Shown here: in pieces, positions 1 through 9,369 of the stretch
Layout: each line of letters begins with the position of its first letter
Numbering within the stretch: the first letter of the stretch is position 1
NCBI RefSeq assembly: GCF_022554085.1
Contig: NZ_JAKFYR010000014.1
Coordinates: 1 to 64,000 of the forward strand
From: Rhodococcus sp. CH91
GTDB lineage: Bacteria > Actinomycetota > Actinomycetes > Mycobacteriales > Mycobacteriaceae
Reading direction: 5' to 3'
Length of the DNA stretch: 64,000 nt
Notes under the pieces: generated by a model
What the model was told of the DNA's origin: nothing
The model's database searches: none
What the model saw: the letters and a program-made list of their open reading frames with translations, nothing else
Made by a program: the position numbers and the translations under genes

Positions 1-88
1 GATGCGTGCCGAGGCCCATGTGGGTCCGGGCAGCGACAAGCGCGACGTGAACGTCCTCGAGGGTGCCGATCGCAGTCCCGCTGATCAT
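1..88 (-). CDS. Possible 5' end of an upstream reverse-strand gene (partial)
   Basis: On the minus strand an ATG at 88 opens a frame that reads to the window edge without a stop. The 29 codons translate to a plausible hydrophobic/mixed peptide beginning M-I-S-G-T-A-I-G-T-L-E-D. It would be divergent from the monooxygenase at 164. Only this fragment is visible, there is no clear ribosome binding site, and I do not recognise a family. It may be chance. Confidence 0.25.
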   Translation of the reverse strand, partial: MISGTAIGTLEDVHVALVAARTHMGLGTH

Positions 89-163
89 CCTCGTGAGTGA
101 TCGGACGAGGTAGCGGCCGCAGACGGTAGCGGCCGGCCCTCCGCCGGAACGGAGTGGAGCGAC

Positions 164-1705
164 ATGACCGGAGCCGAGTCGGCCGGGACACTTCCCGCCG
201 AAGTCGATGTGCTGATCGTCGGCGCCGGTATCTCCGGCATCGGGACGGCCTACCACCTGAAGACGAAGCGACCGGGGACCAGCTTCGCGATCGTGGAGTC
301 CCGCGACGCGATCGGAGGCACCTGGGACCTGTTCCGCTATCCCGGCGTCCGTTCCGACTCCGATCTGTACACACTCGGCTTCGAGTTCAAGCCGTGGACG
401 AAGAAGCACGCCTACGGGCTGGGGGACGAGATCCTCGACTACCTGCGCGAGGCAGTCCAGGAGAACGATCTCGCGCGGTATCTGCATCTCGGGCACCGGG
501 TGGTCGGCGCTCGATTCTCGACCGGGTCGGGGCGGTGGACCGTCACGTTGGACAGGTCGGGAGACGCCGAGACGGTCACGGTGAGCTGCAGGTTCCTCTT
601 CTCCGCGACCGGCTACTACGACTACGAGGCCGGTTACACCCCGGAGTTCGAGGGCAGCGACGACTTCCGCGGACAGATCGTCCATCCCCAGCACTGGCCC
701 GACGACCTGGACTGTGCGGGCAAGAGGGTGGTCGTCATCGGCAGTGGAGCGACGGCGGTGACCCTCGTACCCGCCATCGCCGACGACGCCGCGCACGTGA
801 CGATGCTGCAGAGGTCCCCGTCGTACGTGCTGTCGTGGCCACGCGAGAACAAGCTCGCGAACGCGGTACGGCGCCTGCTCCCCGAACGCGCGGCCTACCG
901 TACGAACCGCGTGCTGGGTGTCCGGCTGCTGCACGAGATGTACCGATCGGCGAGACGCGCCCCCGCACTCGCGCGCCGGGTGCTCAGCCGCCGGGCCGCA
1001 CGTTCCCTGCCCGACGACTATCCGATCGACGTGCACTTCGGCCCGTCCTACGACCCGTGGGACCAGCGATTGTGCGTGGCGCCCGACGCCGACCTCTTCG
1101 ACGCCATCACCCGAGGTGACGCCTCGGTCGTGACCGACCGGATCGTCCGGTTCACCCTCGCCGGGATCGCCCTCGAGTCGGGGCGCGAGCTCGAGGCCGA
1201 CGTCATCGTCACCGCGACCGGCCTGGCGATGCTGCCCTTCGGCGGGATCGATCTCGAGGTCGACGGACGACCGATCGACCTGCACGAGTGCATCACCTAC
1301 AAGGCCACCATGCTCACCGGCGTCCCGAACTTCGCCTTCGCATTCGGTTACACGAACTCGTCGTGGACCCTCAAGGTCGATCTCACCGGCCATCACCTGT
1401 GCCGGCTGCTCGACCACATGGACCACCGTGGCTACGCCGTCGTCACCCCGGTCTGCGACGATCCGACGGTCGGTGGAGGGCCGTTCTGGAACCTCACGTC
1501 GAACTACCTCCGGCGATCCGAGGACGTCTTCCCCACGTCCGGGGCCGACGGCCCGTGGACGATGGAGCAGAACTACTATCTCGATCGCCGCCGGTTACGT
1601 CGCGACCCCGTCGATCATCCGGCGTTGCGATTCTCGCGCGTCCCGGCGTCGTCCACGGCAGCGCCGCCCCGTCGCGACATTTCCGATCAGCGGGCGGAAG
1701 CCTGA
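164..1705 (+). CDS. FAD-dependent class B (Baeyer-Villiger-like) monooxygenase
   Basis: Flavin monooxygenase of 513 aa, a usual length for the class, expected to insert oxygen into a ketone or soft nucleophile using FAD and NADPH in the cytosol. An FAD Rossmann motif GAGISG is at residues 20-25, followed by GGTW and RYPGVRSD (about 51-64) typical of class B enzymes. The Baeyer-Villiger fingerprint FxGxxxHxxxWP is seen as FRGQIVHPQHWP (about 168-179). A second dinucleotide-binding motif, VIGSGATA, follows near 190, and an ATGY motif precedes the fingerprint. The ATG has a GGAG a few bases upstream. The 3' end overlaps the convergent TetR gene by 19 bp, so that regulator is a candidate controller. 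Substrate cannot be read from sequence. Confidence 0.87.
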   Translation: MTGAESAGTLPAEVDVLIVGAGISGIGTAYHLKTKRPGTSFAIVESRDAIGGTWDLFRYPGVRSDSDLYTLGFEFKPWTKKHAYGLGDEILDYLREAVQENDLARYLHLGHRVVGARFSTGSGRWTVTLDRSGDAETVTVSCRFLFSATGYYDYEAGYTPEFEGSDDFRGQIVHPQHWPDDLDCAGKRVVVIGSGATAVTLVPAIADDAAHVTMLQRSPSYVLSWPRENKLANAVRRLLPERAAYRTNRVLGVRLLHEMYRSARRAPALARRVLSRRAARSLPDDYPIDVHFGPSYDPWDQRLCVAPDADLFDAITRGDASVVTDRIVRFTLAGIALESGRELEADVIVTATGLAMLPFGGIDLEVDGRPIDLHECITYKATMLTGVPNFAFAFGYTNSSWTLKVDLTGHHLCRLLDHMDHRGYAVVTPVCDDPTVGGGPFWNLTSNYLRRSEDVFPTSGADGPWTMEQNYYLDRRRLRRDPVDHPALRFSRVPASSTAAPPRRDISDQRAEA

Positions 1706-2364
1706 CGGGAACCGTTCAGCACGTCGCCGGGAACACCCACGACCAGTGCGCGTGCGGCGCTCGTCACCTCGGCGACCCGGGTCACGCCGAGCACCGTCAG
1801 TGACGCGGTCGCCAGGGTTTCCGGCAGGCTCGCGTCGATGTCGCCGTCCGCGCGCGTGGAGATGACCGATTCGACGAGCCGGAAGGGCAGATCGATCCGC
1901 GGGTCGTCCCCGCCGACGATCTGCGACGCGAGTTCACGATAACGCCGGTACAGACGCCGGCGGTCGCGGCGGAAGACGTCGAACGAATCGGTGCGCAACT
2001 CCGGAAGGTGGTAGAGCGCACCGAGATTCCATCTCCCCGCACACAATTGGGCGGCGTCGAACCAGGTCAGTGCACACAACCGCAGGTCGGCGGGCAGTGC
2101 GTCCCCGAGTCCGTCGTCGAACTCGATCGTCGGTTCGACGGTGCCCTCGAGCAGTGCTACGAGGATGTCGTTCTTCGTCGCGAAATGGTTGTACAGCGAT
2201 GCCTGCCGGATCCCCACGGTCTCCGCGATCAGGCGTGTCGACGTACTCGCGAATCCGCGTGTGGTGAACAGCTCGGCCGCCGCATCGAGAATCTCTGCGC
2301 GGGCGTTGTTTCCGGGTCGGCGCGGGGCGCGGAGGCGGGGTCGTCCTGGTCCTGCTTGGCTCAC
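1687..2364 (-). CDS. TetR/AcrR-family transcriptional regulator
   Basis: One-component repressor-type regulator of about 225 aa. An N-terminal TetR helix-turn-helix is plain: the stretch AEILDAAAELF, then TSTRLIAETVGIRQASLYNHF and the K-DIL motif. The C-terminal ligand-binding half is unassigned. I take the GTG at 2364 (product begins MSQAGPGRPR) because an AGGGTGAAGG lies just upstream; an ATG at 2382 and a GTG at 2400 are alternatives. It is convergent with the flavin monooxygenase (19-bp overlap) and divergent from the DUF1989 operon starting at 2540. The 20-bp palindrome at 2496-2515 in the shared divergent region is the obvious candidate operator. Which of the two neighbours it controls is inference. 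Confidence 0.86.
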   Translation of the reverse strand: MSQAGPGRPRLRAPRRPGNNARAEILDAAAELFTTRGFASTSTRLIAETVGIRQASLYNHFATKNDILVALLEGTVEPTIEFDDGLGDALPADLRLCALTWFDAAQLCAGRWNLGALYHLPELRTDSFDVFRRDRRRLYRRYRELASQIVGGDDPRIDLPFRLVESVISTRADGDIDASLPETLATASLTVLGVTRVAEVTSAARALVVGVPGDVLNGSRQASAR

Positions 2365-2495
2365 CCCTTCACCCTGACACATCGAAATGTCCAGCAACAC
2401 TGCAGAGTTCGAGTGGTGAGCATTCTGTCACCTGGATGAAACACAAGAAACGGAGTCGTTACGCGCAGGACATTCGCCGAAGATGCGCGACCGGA

Positions 2496-2515
2496 AAACT
2501 GTCGATCGACAGTTT
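2496..2515. promoter_or_regulatory. Perfect 20-bp palindrome, candidate TetR operator
   Basis: AAACTGTCGATCGACAGTTT is a perfect inverted repeat centred at 2505/2506. It ends 24 bases before the ATG at 2540 and lies in the divergent region between the TetR gene and the DUF1989 operon. Size and symmetry suit a TetR-dimer operator, and the position would block RNA polymerase or initiation of the operon. Binding by the adjacent regulator is inferred. Confidence 0.6.
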
Positions 2516-2539
2516 CCCCCACCCGCCGATCGGAGCGCC

Positions 2540-3388
2540 ATGACCGAGACACTCGCGACCGCCACCACGCACGCCGCTCGTGCCCACGCCCGAGCGCAGG
2601 CCGGAACCGTCACGGACGCGATGCCGATCGTCCCCGCCTCCTCCTGGCCCGCCCCGCCGAACGGCCGTGCGGCAGCGATGACCTGGGCCGAGACCGTCCC
2701 CGGCGGCCGCTACACCGGCAAGGTTCTCGCCCGCGGCACCCGCCTGCGGTTGCGGGACGTCGACGGCACGGCCTGCGCGCACGTGCTGCTCTTCCGTGCC
2801 GATGCGCCGCACGAGCGGCTCAACGTCGCCGACACCGTGAAGGTGCCCTGGCAGGCCTATCTCGGAACCGGGCACCCCCTGCTCTCCGATCAGGGCCGAC
2901 TACTCGCGACCATCGTCGCCGACACCTCCGGCCGGCACGACGCCCTGTGCGGCACCACCCATCTCGCCGGAAACACCGCGAAGTACGGAGCAGGAGAACT
3001 TCATTCGTCGTCTCCGGCGGGCCGGGAACTGTTCTCCGTCGCCGCCGCCAAGCACGACCTGCAACCGCGCGACCTGCCGCCGTCCCTGTCCTTCTTCCAC
3101 GGTGTCCGTGTCGAGGAGGACGGAAGGCTCGTCAGCACCGGTAACGCCGGGCCCGGCGCCTACGTCGACCTTCTGATCCACCTGCCGGTGATCGTGCTCG
3201 TCGCCAACACCGCACACCCGCTCGATCCCGATCCCGAGTTCACCACCGGCAGCCTGGAGGTTCTCGCCTGGCGAGCACCGGAAGAACTGAATTCGCTGCC
3301 GAACACCGACCCCGAATACCAGCGCGCCGTCCTCAACACCGACGACGCCTGGGCCGCCGCCACGTCCGAAACGGAGATCCGCCGATGA
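2540..3388 (+). CDS. DUF1989 urea-carboxylase-associated protein 2 (carboxyguanidine deiminase-type subunit)
   Basis: Protein of 282 aa of the DUF1989 family. Proteins of this pair accompany urea/guanidine carboxylases, and characterised members act together as carboxyguanidine deiminase (CgdA/CgdB). The conserved blocks are intact: HDALCGTTHLAGN, KYG, PAGRELF, KHDL, RDLPPSLSFFHGVRV and NAGPGAYVDLL with LPVIVLVANTAHPLDP. The ATG at 2540 is preceded by GGAG and gives the usual N-terminus; an upstream in-frame start at 2483 would run through the operator palindrome and is unlikely. It is first gene of a tight operon and overlaps the next start by 4 bp (ATGA). No biotin-carboxylase gene or allophanate hydrolase is nearby, so substrate is uncertain. 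Confidence 0.85.
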   Translation: MTETLATATTHAARAHARAQAGTVTDAMPIVPASSWPAPPNGRAAAMTWAETVPGGRYTGKVLARGTRLRLRDVDGTACAHVLLFRADAPHERLNVADTVKVPWQAYLGTGHPLLSDQGRLLATIVADTSGRHDALCGTTHLAGNTAKYGAGELHSSSPAGRELFSVAAAKHDLQPRDLPPSLSFFHGVRVEEDGRLVSTGNAGPGAYVDLLIHLPVIVLVANTAHPLDPDPEFTTGSLEVLAWRAPEELNSLPNTDPEYQRAVLNTDDAWAAATSETEIRR

Positions 3389-4035
3389 CCCTCACCGCAG
3401 ACACCGCAGAACTCGCCCTCGTTCCCGGTCGCGTCGTCCTCGACGAGATCGTCGGACTCCGCGGACCGTGGTCGGCCGTCGTCGCCGCGGGAGACGTCCT
3501 CACGATCGTCGACCTGCACGGCAATCAGGCCGTCGACACGCTCGTCTACGACGCGCACGACACCGGCCGGCGATACAGCGCGGCGGCCACCGTCACCGCA
3601 CAGCAGAATCTGTTCCTCACCACCGGATCCGTCCTGCGCGACTCCGAGGGCGCTCCGCTGATGACGCTCGCCGCCGACGAGGTGGGAAATCACGACACCG
3701 TCGGTGGCGCGTGCTCGCAGGAGTCGAACACCCTGCGCTACGGGCACCACACGAAGCATCAGCACGCGTGTGTCGAGAACTTCCTCATCGAGGGCGCGAA
3801 GTGGGGCCTCGGCAAACGAGATCTCGTCTCCAACATCAACTTCTTCATGAATGTGCCCGTCGAGGCGGACGGCACCCTCGGCATCGTCGACGGGCTCTCC
3901 GCTCCCGGAAAGCGCCTCGCGCTCCGCGCCGAGCGCGACGTACTCGTGCTCGTCTCGAACTGCCCCCAGATCAACAACCCGTGCAACGGCTTCGATCCCA
4001 CGCCGGTTCGCATGATCGTCACCCGCGAGGAGTGA
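3385..4035 (+). CDS. DUF1989 urea-carboxylase-associated protein 1
   Basis: Second DUF1989 protein, 216 aa, expected to pair with the product of the preceding gene in a hetero-oligomeric deiminase. Family signatures visible are [12 protein letters not shown] (about 46-57), then [17 protein letters not shown] and QHACVENFL with the conserved cysteines and histidines that bind metal in this family, then NFFMNVPV and [12 protein letters not shown] near the C-terminus. The start overlaps the upstream stop (ATGA), suggesting translational coupling, and the stop is 7 bp from the next gene. The pair strongly predicts a carbamoyl/guanidino nitrogen-release pathway, but with only the carboxyltransferase half of a carboxylase downstream the exact compound is open. 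Confidence 0.86.
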   Translation: MTLTADTAELALVPGRVVLDEIVGLRGPWSAVVAAGDVLTIVDLHGNQAVDTLVYDAHDTGRRYSAAATVTAQQNLFLTTGSVLRDSEGAPLMTLAADEVGNHDTVGGACSQESNTLRYGHHTKHQHACVENFLIEGAKWGLGKRDLVSNINFFMNVPVEADGTLGIVDGLSAPGKRLALRAERDVLVLVSNCPQINNPCNGFDPTPVRMIVTREE

Positions 4036-4042
4036 GCCTGCC

Positions 4043-6013
4043 ATGACCACCAAGATCGGCGTAGAACGCCCCGGAATGCTCACCACCGTCCAGGACTATC
4101 CGGGTCGCACCGGCTACTGGCAGATCGGCGTACCGCCCTCCGGGCCCATGGACGACCTGTCCTTCCGTCTGGGCAACGTGGCTCTCGGCAACGACGAGGG
4201 CGCCCCCGGCCTCGAGACCACGATGGCAGGTCCCGCGCTGCGTTTCACCGAGGACACCGAGGTGTGCGTGACCGGTGCTCCCGCCGTCGTCCAGGTCGAC
4301 GGAGTCACCGTTCCGCAGTGGCGGCCCGTCACCGTTCCGGCCGGCGGACTGCTCGACGTCGGCGTCGTCTCCGGTCCCGGCCTGCGCGTCTACATCCTGG
4401 TCCGGGGCGGACTCGACGTTCCCGAATTCCTCGGCAGCGCATCGACGTTCACGCTCGGCACGTTCGGTGGTCACGAGGGCCGCACCCTTCGCGAAGGCGA
4501 CGTCCTCGTCGTGGGTGACGACCCCCGCGGTGAGAGCGCGCCCGTCCCGTCCGAACACGTACCGGCTCTCGGCACGCGCTGGGAGATCGCGGTGACCGAA
4601 GGCCCGCACGGCGCCCCCGAGTTCTTCACCCGCTCCGACATCGACACCCTCTACGCCACCGAGTACGAGGTGCACTTCAACTCCGATCGCACCGGGGTCC
4701 GGCTCATCGGCCCGAAGCCGGAATGGGCCCGGACCGATGGCGGGGAAGCGGGGCTGCATCCGTCGAACATCCACGACAACGCGTACTCCGTCGGTGCGCT
4801 CGACTTCACGGGCGACACCCCGATCCTGCTCGGCCCCGACGGGCCGAGCCTGGGCGGCTTCGTGTGCCCGGTGACGGTCGTCGCCGCCGACCGCTGGAAG
4901 CTCGGTCAGCTCGCACCCGGCAACACCGTCAGGTTCGTCCCCGTGAAGTCGCAGCACAGCGCGTCGCGCCGCGAACTGGGAGTCGGTCGTCGTGCCGGTC
5001 TGTCGCTGGTCGCGTCGGGCGGCGGCGACGGCGACGACGGAGTCCTGGCCCGCCGCGACGGGCACACCGCCGTCACCTACCGCCGCAGCGGCGACGACAA
5101 CGTGCTCGTCGAGTACGGCGACATGACGCTCGATCTGGCGCTGCGGGCCCGCGTGCACGCCCTGCACCAGCGCCTCGAAGCGCAGCGCCCTGCCGGCCTG
5201 CTCGAACTCACCCCCGGTATCCGGTCGCTGCAGGTCAAGGTCGACCCGGATGTCCTGCCGGTACCGGTCCTGCTCGGTCTGCTCGCCGAGGTCGAGGACG
5301 GTATCGGCGACAGCGACGAACTGGAAGTGCCCAGCCGTCAGGTGCGCCTGCCGCTGTCCTGGGACGATCCGGCGACCCGCGAGGCCATCCAGCGCTACAT
5401 GCACGGCGTGCGGTCGGACGCGCCGTGGTGCCCGTGGAACATCGAGTTCATCCGTCGCATGAACGGCCTCGACACCGTCGCCGACGTGTTCGACACGGTG
5501 TTCGCCGCCGACTACATGGTGCTCGGACTCGGCGACGTCTACCTCGGTGCACCGGTCGCGACACCGCTCGACCCGCGGCACCGGCTGGTCACCACCAAGT
5601 ACAACCCGGCCCGCACGTGGACCCCCGAGAACGCGGTCGGTATCGGCGGTGCGTATCTGTGCATCTACGGCATGGAAGGCCCCGGCGGATACCAGTTCGT
5701 CGGCCGCACCACCCAGGTGTGGAATCACCGGCACCCGCAGCCGGCCGGGCCCTTCGAGGACGGAACGCCGTGGCTGCTGCGGTTCTTCGACCGGATCTCC
5801 TGGTATCCCGTCGACCCCGAGGAACTGCTCGATCTGCGTGCCGATCTCGCGGCCGGCCGCGGCGGGGGAGTGGAGATCACCGACGGGACCTTCTCGCTGG
5901 CGGACCACCGGAAATTCCTCGCCGACAACACATCCTCGATCGCGGAGTTCCAGGCGACCCAATCCGTCGCCTTCGCGCAGGAGCGGGCACGGTGGAAAGC
6001 GACCGGCGCATGA
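4043..6013 (+). CDS. Carboxyltransferase-only urea/guanidine carboxylase homologue (AHS2-AHS1 fusion)
   Basis: Protein of 656 aa in KipA-like (AHS2) then KipI-like (AHS1) order, as in the carboxyltransferase part of urea/guanidine carboxylases. The N-terminal half carries [20 protein letters not shown] and [11 protein letters not shown]; the C-terminal half carries [37 protein letters not shown] and [17 protein letters not shown]. Typical urea carboxylases are about 1200 aa with an N-terminal biotin carboxylase and a C-terminal biotin carrier. Both are absent here: there is no ATP-grasp region and no MKM biotinylation motif. Fused 5-oxoprolinase PxpBC proteins usually have the opposite domain order, so I place this nearer to carboxylases. 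It may work with a biotin carboxylase encoded elsewhere or catalyse a biotin-independent step. Confidence 0.8.
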   Translation: MTTKIGVERPGMLTTVQDYPGRTGYWQIGVPPSGPMDDLSFRLGNVALGNDEGAPGLETTMAGPALRFTEDTEVCVTGAPAVVQVDGVTVPQWRPVTVPAGGLLDVGVVSGPGLRVYILVRGGLDVPEFLGSASTFTLGTFGGHEGRTLREGDVLVVGDDPRGESAPVPSEHVPALGTRWEIAVTEGPHGAPEFFTRSDIDTLYATEYEVHFNSDRTGVRLIGPKPEWARTDGGEAGLHPSNIHDNAYSVGALDFTGDTPILLGPDGPSLGGFVCPVTVVAADRWKLGQLAPGNTVRFVPVKSQHSASRRELGVGRRAGLSLVASGGGDGDDGVLARRDGHTAVTYRRSGDDNVLVEYGDMTLDLALRARVHALHQRLEAQRPAGLLELTPGIRSLQVKVDPDVLPVPVLLGLLAEVEDGIGDSDELEVPSRQVRLPLSWDDPATREAIQRYMHGVRSDAPWCPWNIEFIRRMNGLDTVADVFDTVFAADYMVLGLGDVYLGAPVATPLDPRHRLVTTKYNPARTWTPENAVGIGGAYLCIYGMEGPGGYQFVGRTTQVWNHRHPQPAGPFEDGTPWLLRFFDRISWYPVDPEELLDLRADLAAGRGGGVEITDGTFSLADHRKFLADNTSSIAEFQATQSVAFAQERARWKATGA

Positions 6014-6777
6014 CGACCGCCGAACGGATCCGGCTTGCAGGAACCCGGTTCGAGCGAACGCTGCTGGCGCGGCCGGGCACCGAACCCGACACCACCACCC
6101 GGGTCACCTGGGTGCAGGGCGAGAAGTTGTACTGCGATCTGAGGCAACCCGCCTCGTTGCCTGTGGTGACGGCCTCGACCGCGAACGACATGGACCTCGA
6201 CGATCTCGTGGCACTCGCGGCGCAGGACGGATTCGCGGGCCGGTTGCTCGACCGCGGCGATCACGTCGAGTGGGAACGCGCCGTGTCGTTCCACCCGCTC
6301 GGGCCGACACCCGACGCCGGCAGCCTGGCCGTCCTCGACGCGGACACGATCATCGAACACGGTGTGTACGAGGACTACACGGAACACTGGCACATCGCCG
6401 GCGTCTCGTCCGACATCGAGGAGTACCTGCTCGAGGACATCGACACCGGGGCGACCGCGGTACTCGTGCGGGTGGGGGAGACCTTCGCGTTCGCGCGCGG
6501 CCGCGACCACACCCCCGGATCCGGTTCCCTGCTCGAACGCATCAGGGGGGCGGCGACACTCCGCGAGGCCCGCGCAGTGCTCGACTGCGAGGTCGCCGTC
6601 GGCCGAGTGTGCGCCGGCCGATGGAACATCACCGCATCGACTCTCCCGTATCGGATCGGGGACGACCTCGACCCCGACTTCGGAGACGAGATCCACACGA
6701 GCGACGTCACATTCGACGGAACGCCCGTCACGAGGCGGTGGCGTCCGCTCGACCCGAACCCCAGGAGGGAACCATGA
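6010..6777 (+). CDS. Conserved hypothetical protein of the DUF1989/carboxyltransferase operon
   Basis: Predicted soluble protein of 255 aa that I do not recognise with confidence. It lacks signal peptide, membrane segments and nucleotide-binding motifs. The pattern of short polar/hydrophobic alternations, for example [18 protein letters not shown] near residue 30 and [13 protein letters not shown] near 120, suggests a beta-rich barrel-type fold. It is sealed in the operon: the ATG overlaps the upstream stop by 4 bp and its stop overlaps the next ATG (ATGA). Such coupling argues it acts with the carboxyltransferase-like protein and the oxygenase on either side. No function is assigned. Confidence 0.7.
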   Translation: MTTAERIRLAGTRFERTLLARPGTEPDTTTRVTWVQGEKLYCDLRQPASLPVVTASTANDMDLDDLVALAAQDGFAGRLLDRGDHVEWERAVSFHPLGPTPDAGSLAVLDADTIIEHGVYEDYTEHWHIAGVSSDIEEYLLEDIDTGATAVLVRVGETFAFARGRDHTPGSGSLLERIRGAATLREARAVLDCEVAVGRVCAGRWNITASTLPYRIGDDLDPDFGDEIHTSDVTFDGTPVTRRWRPLDPNPRREP

Positions 6778-7805
6778 CCTTCACCAGCATCCCCGTCGTC
6801 GACGTACACGCACTGGTCTCCGCCGACGACAGCGGACGGGAAGCGGTCGTCGAGGAACTCGGGCGTGCCGCCCGCGAAGTCGGTTTCGCTCAGATCGTCG
6901 GGCACGGTATCGATCCCACCCTCATCTCGGGACTGAAGACAGCCGCAGAACGCTTCTTCGCACTGCCCGACGAAACCAAGATGTCGGTCTACATAGGCAA
7001 TTCGTCGAACCACCGCGGCTATGTGCCGCCGGGTGAGGAAGTGTTCGCCGGTGCCACACCCGATCACAAGGAAGCGTTCGATCTGTCCATCGATCTTCCC
7101 GCCGACGATCCGGACTATCTGGCCGGCAATCCGCTGCTCGGACCGAACCAGTGGCCCGACCTGCCGGACTTCGAGAAGCCCGTGGGGGCGTACTACGATG
7201 CCGTATTCGGTCTGGGCCGTGTGCTTCTGAGGGCTTTCGCCGAGACGCTCGGCGAGCCGTCCGACCTGTTCGATCGGTATGTGACGACACCGCCGGCGCA
7301 GTTGCGGATGATCCATTATCCCTACGATCCCAGTGCATCCGACCGCCCCGGTATCGGCGCCCACACCGACTACGAAGTGTTCACGCTACTTTTGCCCACG
7401 GCGCCGGGACTCGAAGTGGTCAACGCCGACGGGGACTGGATCGAGGTGCCCTACCGCGACGATGCTTTCGTCCTGAATATCGGTGACCTACTGGAGATCT
7501 GGACGAACGGCGTGTTTACAGCGACGTCACATCGGGTGCGTAAGGTTGCTCAGGAGCGTTACTCGTTCCCCTTGTTCTTCAACGTCGATTACGACACCCG
7601 GGTCGAGCCGCTGGAGAGGTTCGTCGACGCGGACGGACCACGATACGACGGAGTGACGGCCGGCGAGCATCTGTTCGCACAGACCGCTCAGAGCTTCACC
7701 TATCTCCGCAACCGGCTCGCCTCCGGCGAGATCGCTCTTCCCGACAATGCCCGCCCCCTCTATTCGCTCGGACGCGAAGCCCAACGCAGCGCTCCTGCCG
7801 TCTGA
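6774..7805 (+). CDS. Isopenicillin N synthase-family 2-oxoglutarate/Fe(II) oxygenase
   Basis: Enzyme of 343 aa with the two-domain layout of this superfamily (DIOX_N-like start PVVDVHALV, then the 2OG-Fe(II) core). The iron triad is visible as H197-T-D199 (GAHTDYE) and H253 (TSHRVRK), followed by the 2-oxoglutarate/carboxylate-binding RYSFPLF motif. It should couple 2-oxoglutarate decarboxylation to hydroxylation of an organic substrate in the cytosol. It overlaps the previous gene (ATGA) and is followed 21 bp later by the symporter. Related oxygenases hydroxylate arginine or homoarginine and release guanidine, which would match the DUF1989 neighbours. That link is an inference from context only. 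Confidence 0.85.
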   Translation: MTFTSIPVVDVHALVSADDSGREAVVEELGRAAREVGFAQIVGHGIDPTLISGLKTAAERFFALPDETKMSVYIGNSSNHRGYVPPGEEVFAGATPDHKEAFDLSIDLPADDPDYLAGNPLLGPNQWPDLPDFEKPVGAYYDAVFGLGRVLLRAFAETLGEPSDLFDRYVTTPPAQLRMIHYPYDPSASDRPGIGAHTDYEVFTLLLPTAPGLEVVNADGDWIEVPYRDDAFVLNIGDLLEIWTNGVFTATSHRVRKVAQERYSFPLFFNVDYDTRVEPLERFVDADGPRYDGVTAGEHLFAQTAQSFTYLRNRLASGEIALPDNARPLYSLGREAQRSAPAV

Positions 7806-7826
7806 CCTTCTCCATACGGAGCTGCC

Positions 7827-9305
7827 ATGATCATCACCGGTGTTGCCGTGTGCCTCGTCGTACTTCTCGGGGCCGGCTTCTACTCCACCCGCAAGGTCCG
7901 CGGACAGGCCGGCAACTTCCTGCTCGCCGGTCGCTCGCTGGGCGCACCCGTTCTCGCCGTCCTGCTCATGTCCCAGGTCATCGACTCCAACGCGACCCTC
8001 GGTTCGGCCGACCTCGCGGCCGGATTCGGATTCTGGGCCGGCGCGGCGATGCCCCTCGGCGTCGCGCTCAGTGTTCTGCTCGTCGGAATCTTCTTCGCGA
8101 AGCGCCTGCGGGCGACCGGCGTGGTGACCCTGCCGGAGTTCTTCGCCCGGCGCTTCGGGCGCGGCACCGAGATCACCGCCTCCGTCCTCACCGTGGGCAG
8201 CTTCGGCATCCTCCTCGCCGGCAACCTCGTCGCACTGGCCTACCTCCTGCAGTACTTCCTCGGTCTGAACTACACCGCCGCGGTACTGGTGATCATCCCG
8301 TTCGTGCTCGCCTACACGATGGCCGGCGGCATGTTCGCGAGCGTCTACACCGGCATGGTCCAGTTCGCCGTCATGGCCGTCGGCATCGTCTCCCTCCTCG
8401 CATGGGTGGCCCTCGGTCCCGGCTTCACCCACGGTGACGGCCTCGGCATCGGCGATCTCGGGCAGCTCACCGACCCGGCGCAGGGCGCCGCGATCAACTG
8501 GGCCACGATCGTCGCTCTCGGACTCGGCAACCTCGTCGCGATCGACCTGATGCAGCGTGTGTTCTCCGCCAAGTCGCCGCACGCGGCGCAGCGCGCCTGC
8601 TTCTCCGCGGCGACCGGCATTCTCCTGCTGTGCGTGCCGCTCTCGTTCGTCGCTCTCGCCGCGGTCTCGATCGTCGGTGACAGCGCCGCGGACGCGCCGA
8701 TCCTCTACGTCCTGCTCGGGCAGTACACCCCTCAGTGGTTGTCGATCCTGGTCCTGTCCGGTCTGGTCACCGCGTCGCTGACCACCATCAGTGGGGTGCT
8801 GCTGTCCACCGCGACGGTCCTGGTGCGCAACGTCTTCCGAGTCGGTGGCGAGAACGCCGCGATGTCCTCGGACGTCATGAAGGCCACGCGTCTGCTCATG
8901 CTGCCCATGGCGGCCTTCGGCGCGCTCGTCGCCCTGCGTGTTCCGCAGACGGGTATCCTTCTCACCCTCACCTTCGACCTTCTGCTCGCCTCGCTCGTCG
9001 TTCCGTTCATCCTCGGGCTGTTCTGGTCGCGTGGGGACGGGCGTGCCGTGGCCGCCGCCGCGATCGCCGGCATCACGGTGCGTGCCGGGTTCTTCGTCCT
9101 CACCCCGACGATCTACGGCGTCGACAACACCCTGCTGTACATCCCGAACTCGCTGGTCACCTCGTCCGTCGACGGCTGGACCACCTTCATCGGATTCCTG
9201 GTGTCGCTGGTCGCCTACGTGACGGTCGCGCTGGTACGCCGCCCCGTCCGCGCGGTCACCGTTCCGGAACCGGTCGTGGTCGCGAAGCAGCCGGTCGCGG
9301 TGTAG
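7827..9305 (+). CDS. Sodium:solute symporter (SSS family)
   Basis: Integral membrane transporter of 492 aa with about 13 hydrophobic segments, the usual SSS topology. The N-terminal region shows the family pattern YSTRKVRGQAGNFLLAGRSLG and SQVIDSNATLGSADLAAGFG, and the typical FFARRFGRGTEI loop and YTMAGGMFASVYTGMVQ segment follow. The ATG has GGAG at 7819-7822. As last gene of the operon it probably imports the compound that the DUF1989 pair, carboxyltransferase-like protein and oxygenase process. It is followed by a strong bidirectional hairpin. Substrate is unknown; members move urea, nucleobases, organic acids, amino acids or sugars. Confidence 0.88.
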   Translation: MIITGVAVCLVVLLGAGFYSTRKVRGQAGNFLLAGRSLGAPVLAVLLMSQVIDSNATLGSADLAAGFGFWAGAAMPLGVALSVLLVGIFFAKRLRATGVVTLPEFFARRFGRGTEITASVLTVGSFGILLAGNLVALAYLLQYFLGLNYTAAVLVIIPFVLAYTMAGGMFASVYTGMVQFAVMAVGIVSLLAWVALGPGFTHGDGLGIGDLGQLTDPAQGAAINWATIVALGLGNLVAIDLMQRVFSAKSPHAAQRACFSAATGILLLCVPLSFVALAAVSIVGDSAADAPILYVLLGQYTPQWLSILVLSGLVTASLTTISGVLLSTATVLVRNVFRVGGENAAMSSDVMKATRLLMLPMAAFGALVALRVPQTGILLTLTFDLLLASLVVPFILGLFWSRGDGRAVAAAAIAGITVRAGFFVLTPTIYGVDNTLLYIPNSLVTSSVDGWTTFIGFLVSLVAYVTVALVRRPVRAVTVPEPVVVAKQPVAV

Positions 9306-9315
9306 TCCGCGTCCG

Positions 9316-9363
9316 CACACGAGTCGAGCCCGCCGCAGAGATGCGACGGGCTCGACTCGTGTG
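9316..9363. terminator. Bidirectional terminator between symporter and ABM-domain gene
   Basis: A 17-bp perfect stem (9316-9332 pairing with 9347-9363) encloses a loop that itself can pair CGCA with TGCG. It lies between two convergent genes, 11 bp after the symporter stop and 7 bp before the opposite stop. Confidence 0.85.
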
Positions 9364-9369
9364 AGGTGC

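Noticed and set aside
2401-2539. Guanidine (ykkC-type) riboswitch before the DUF1989 operon
   Set aside because: Looked for because of the carboxyguanidine deiminase neighbours; the conserved ACGR and paired-loop elements are not present.
4019-5962. Long minus-strand open frame opposite the carboxyltransferase gene
   Set aside because: Mirror frame produced by high GC3 on the other strand; it is Arg/Gly/Asp-rich without a domain and fully overlaps a well-supported gene.
7527-9320. 597-codon minus-strand frame over the symporter
   Set aside because: Composition dominated by Glu, Asp, Gly, Arg and His, a shadow of the hydrophobic symporter codons; no ribosome site or family.
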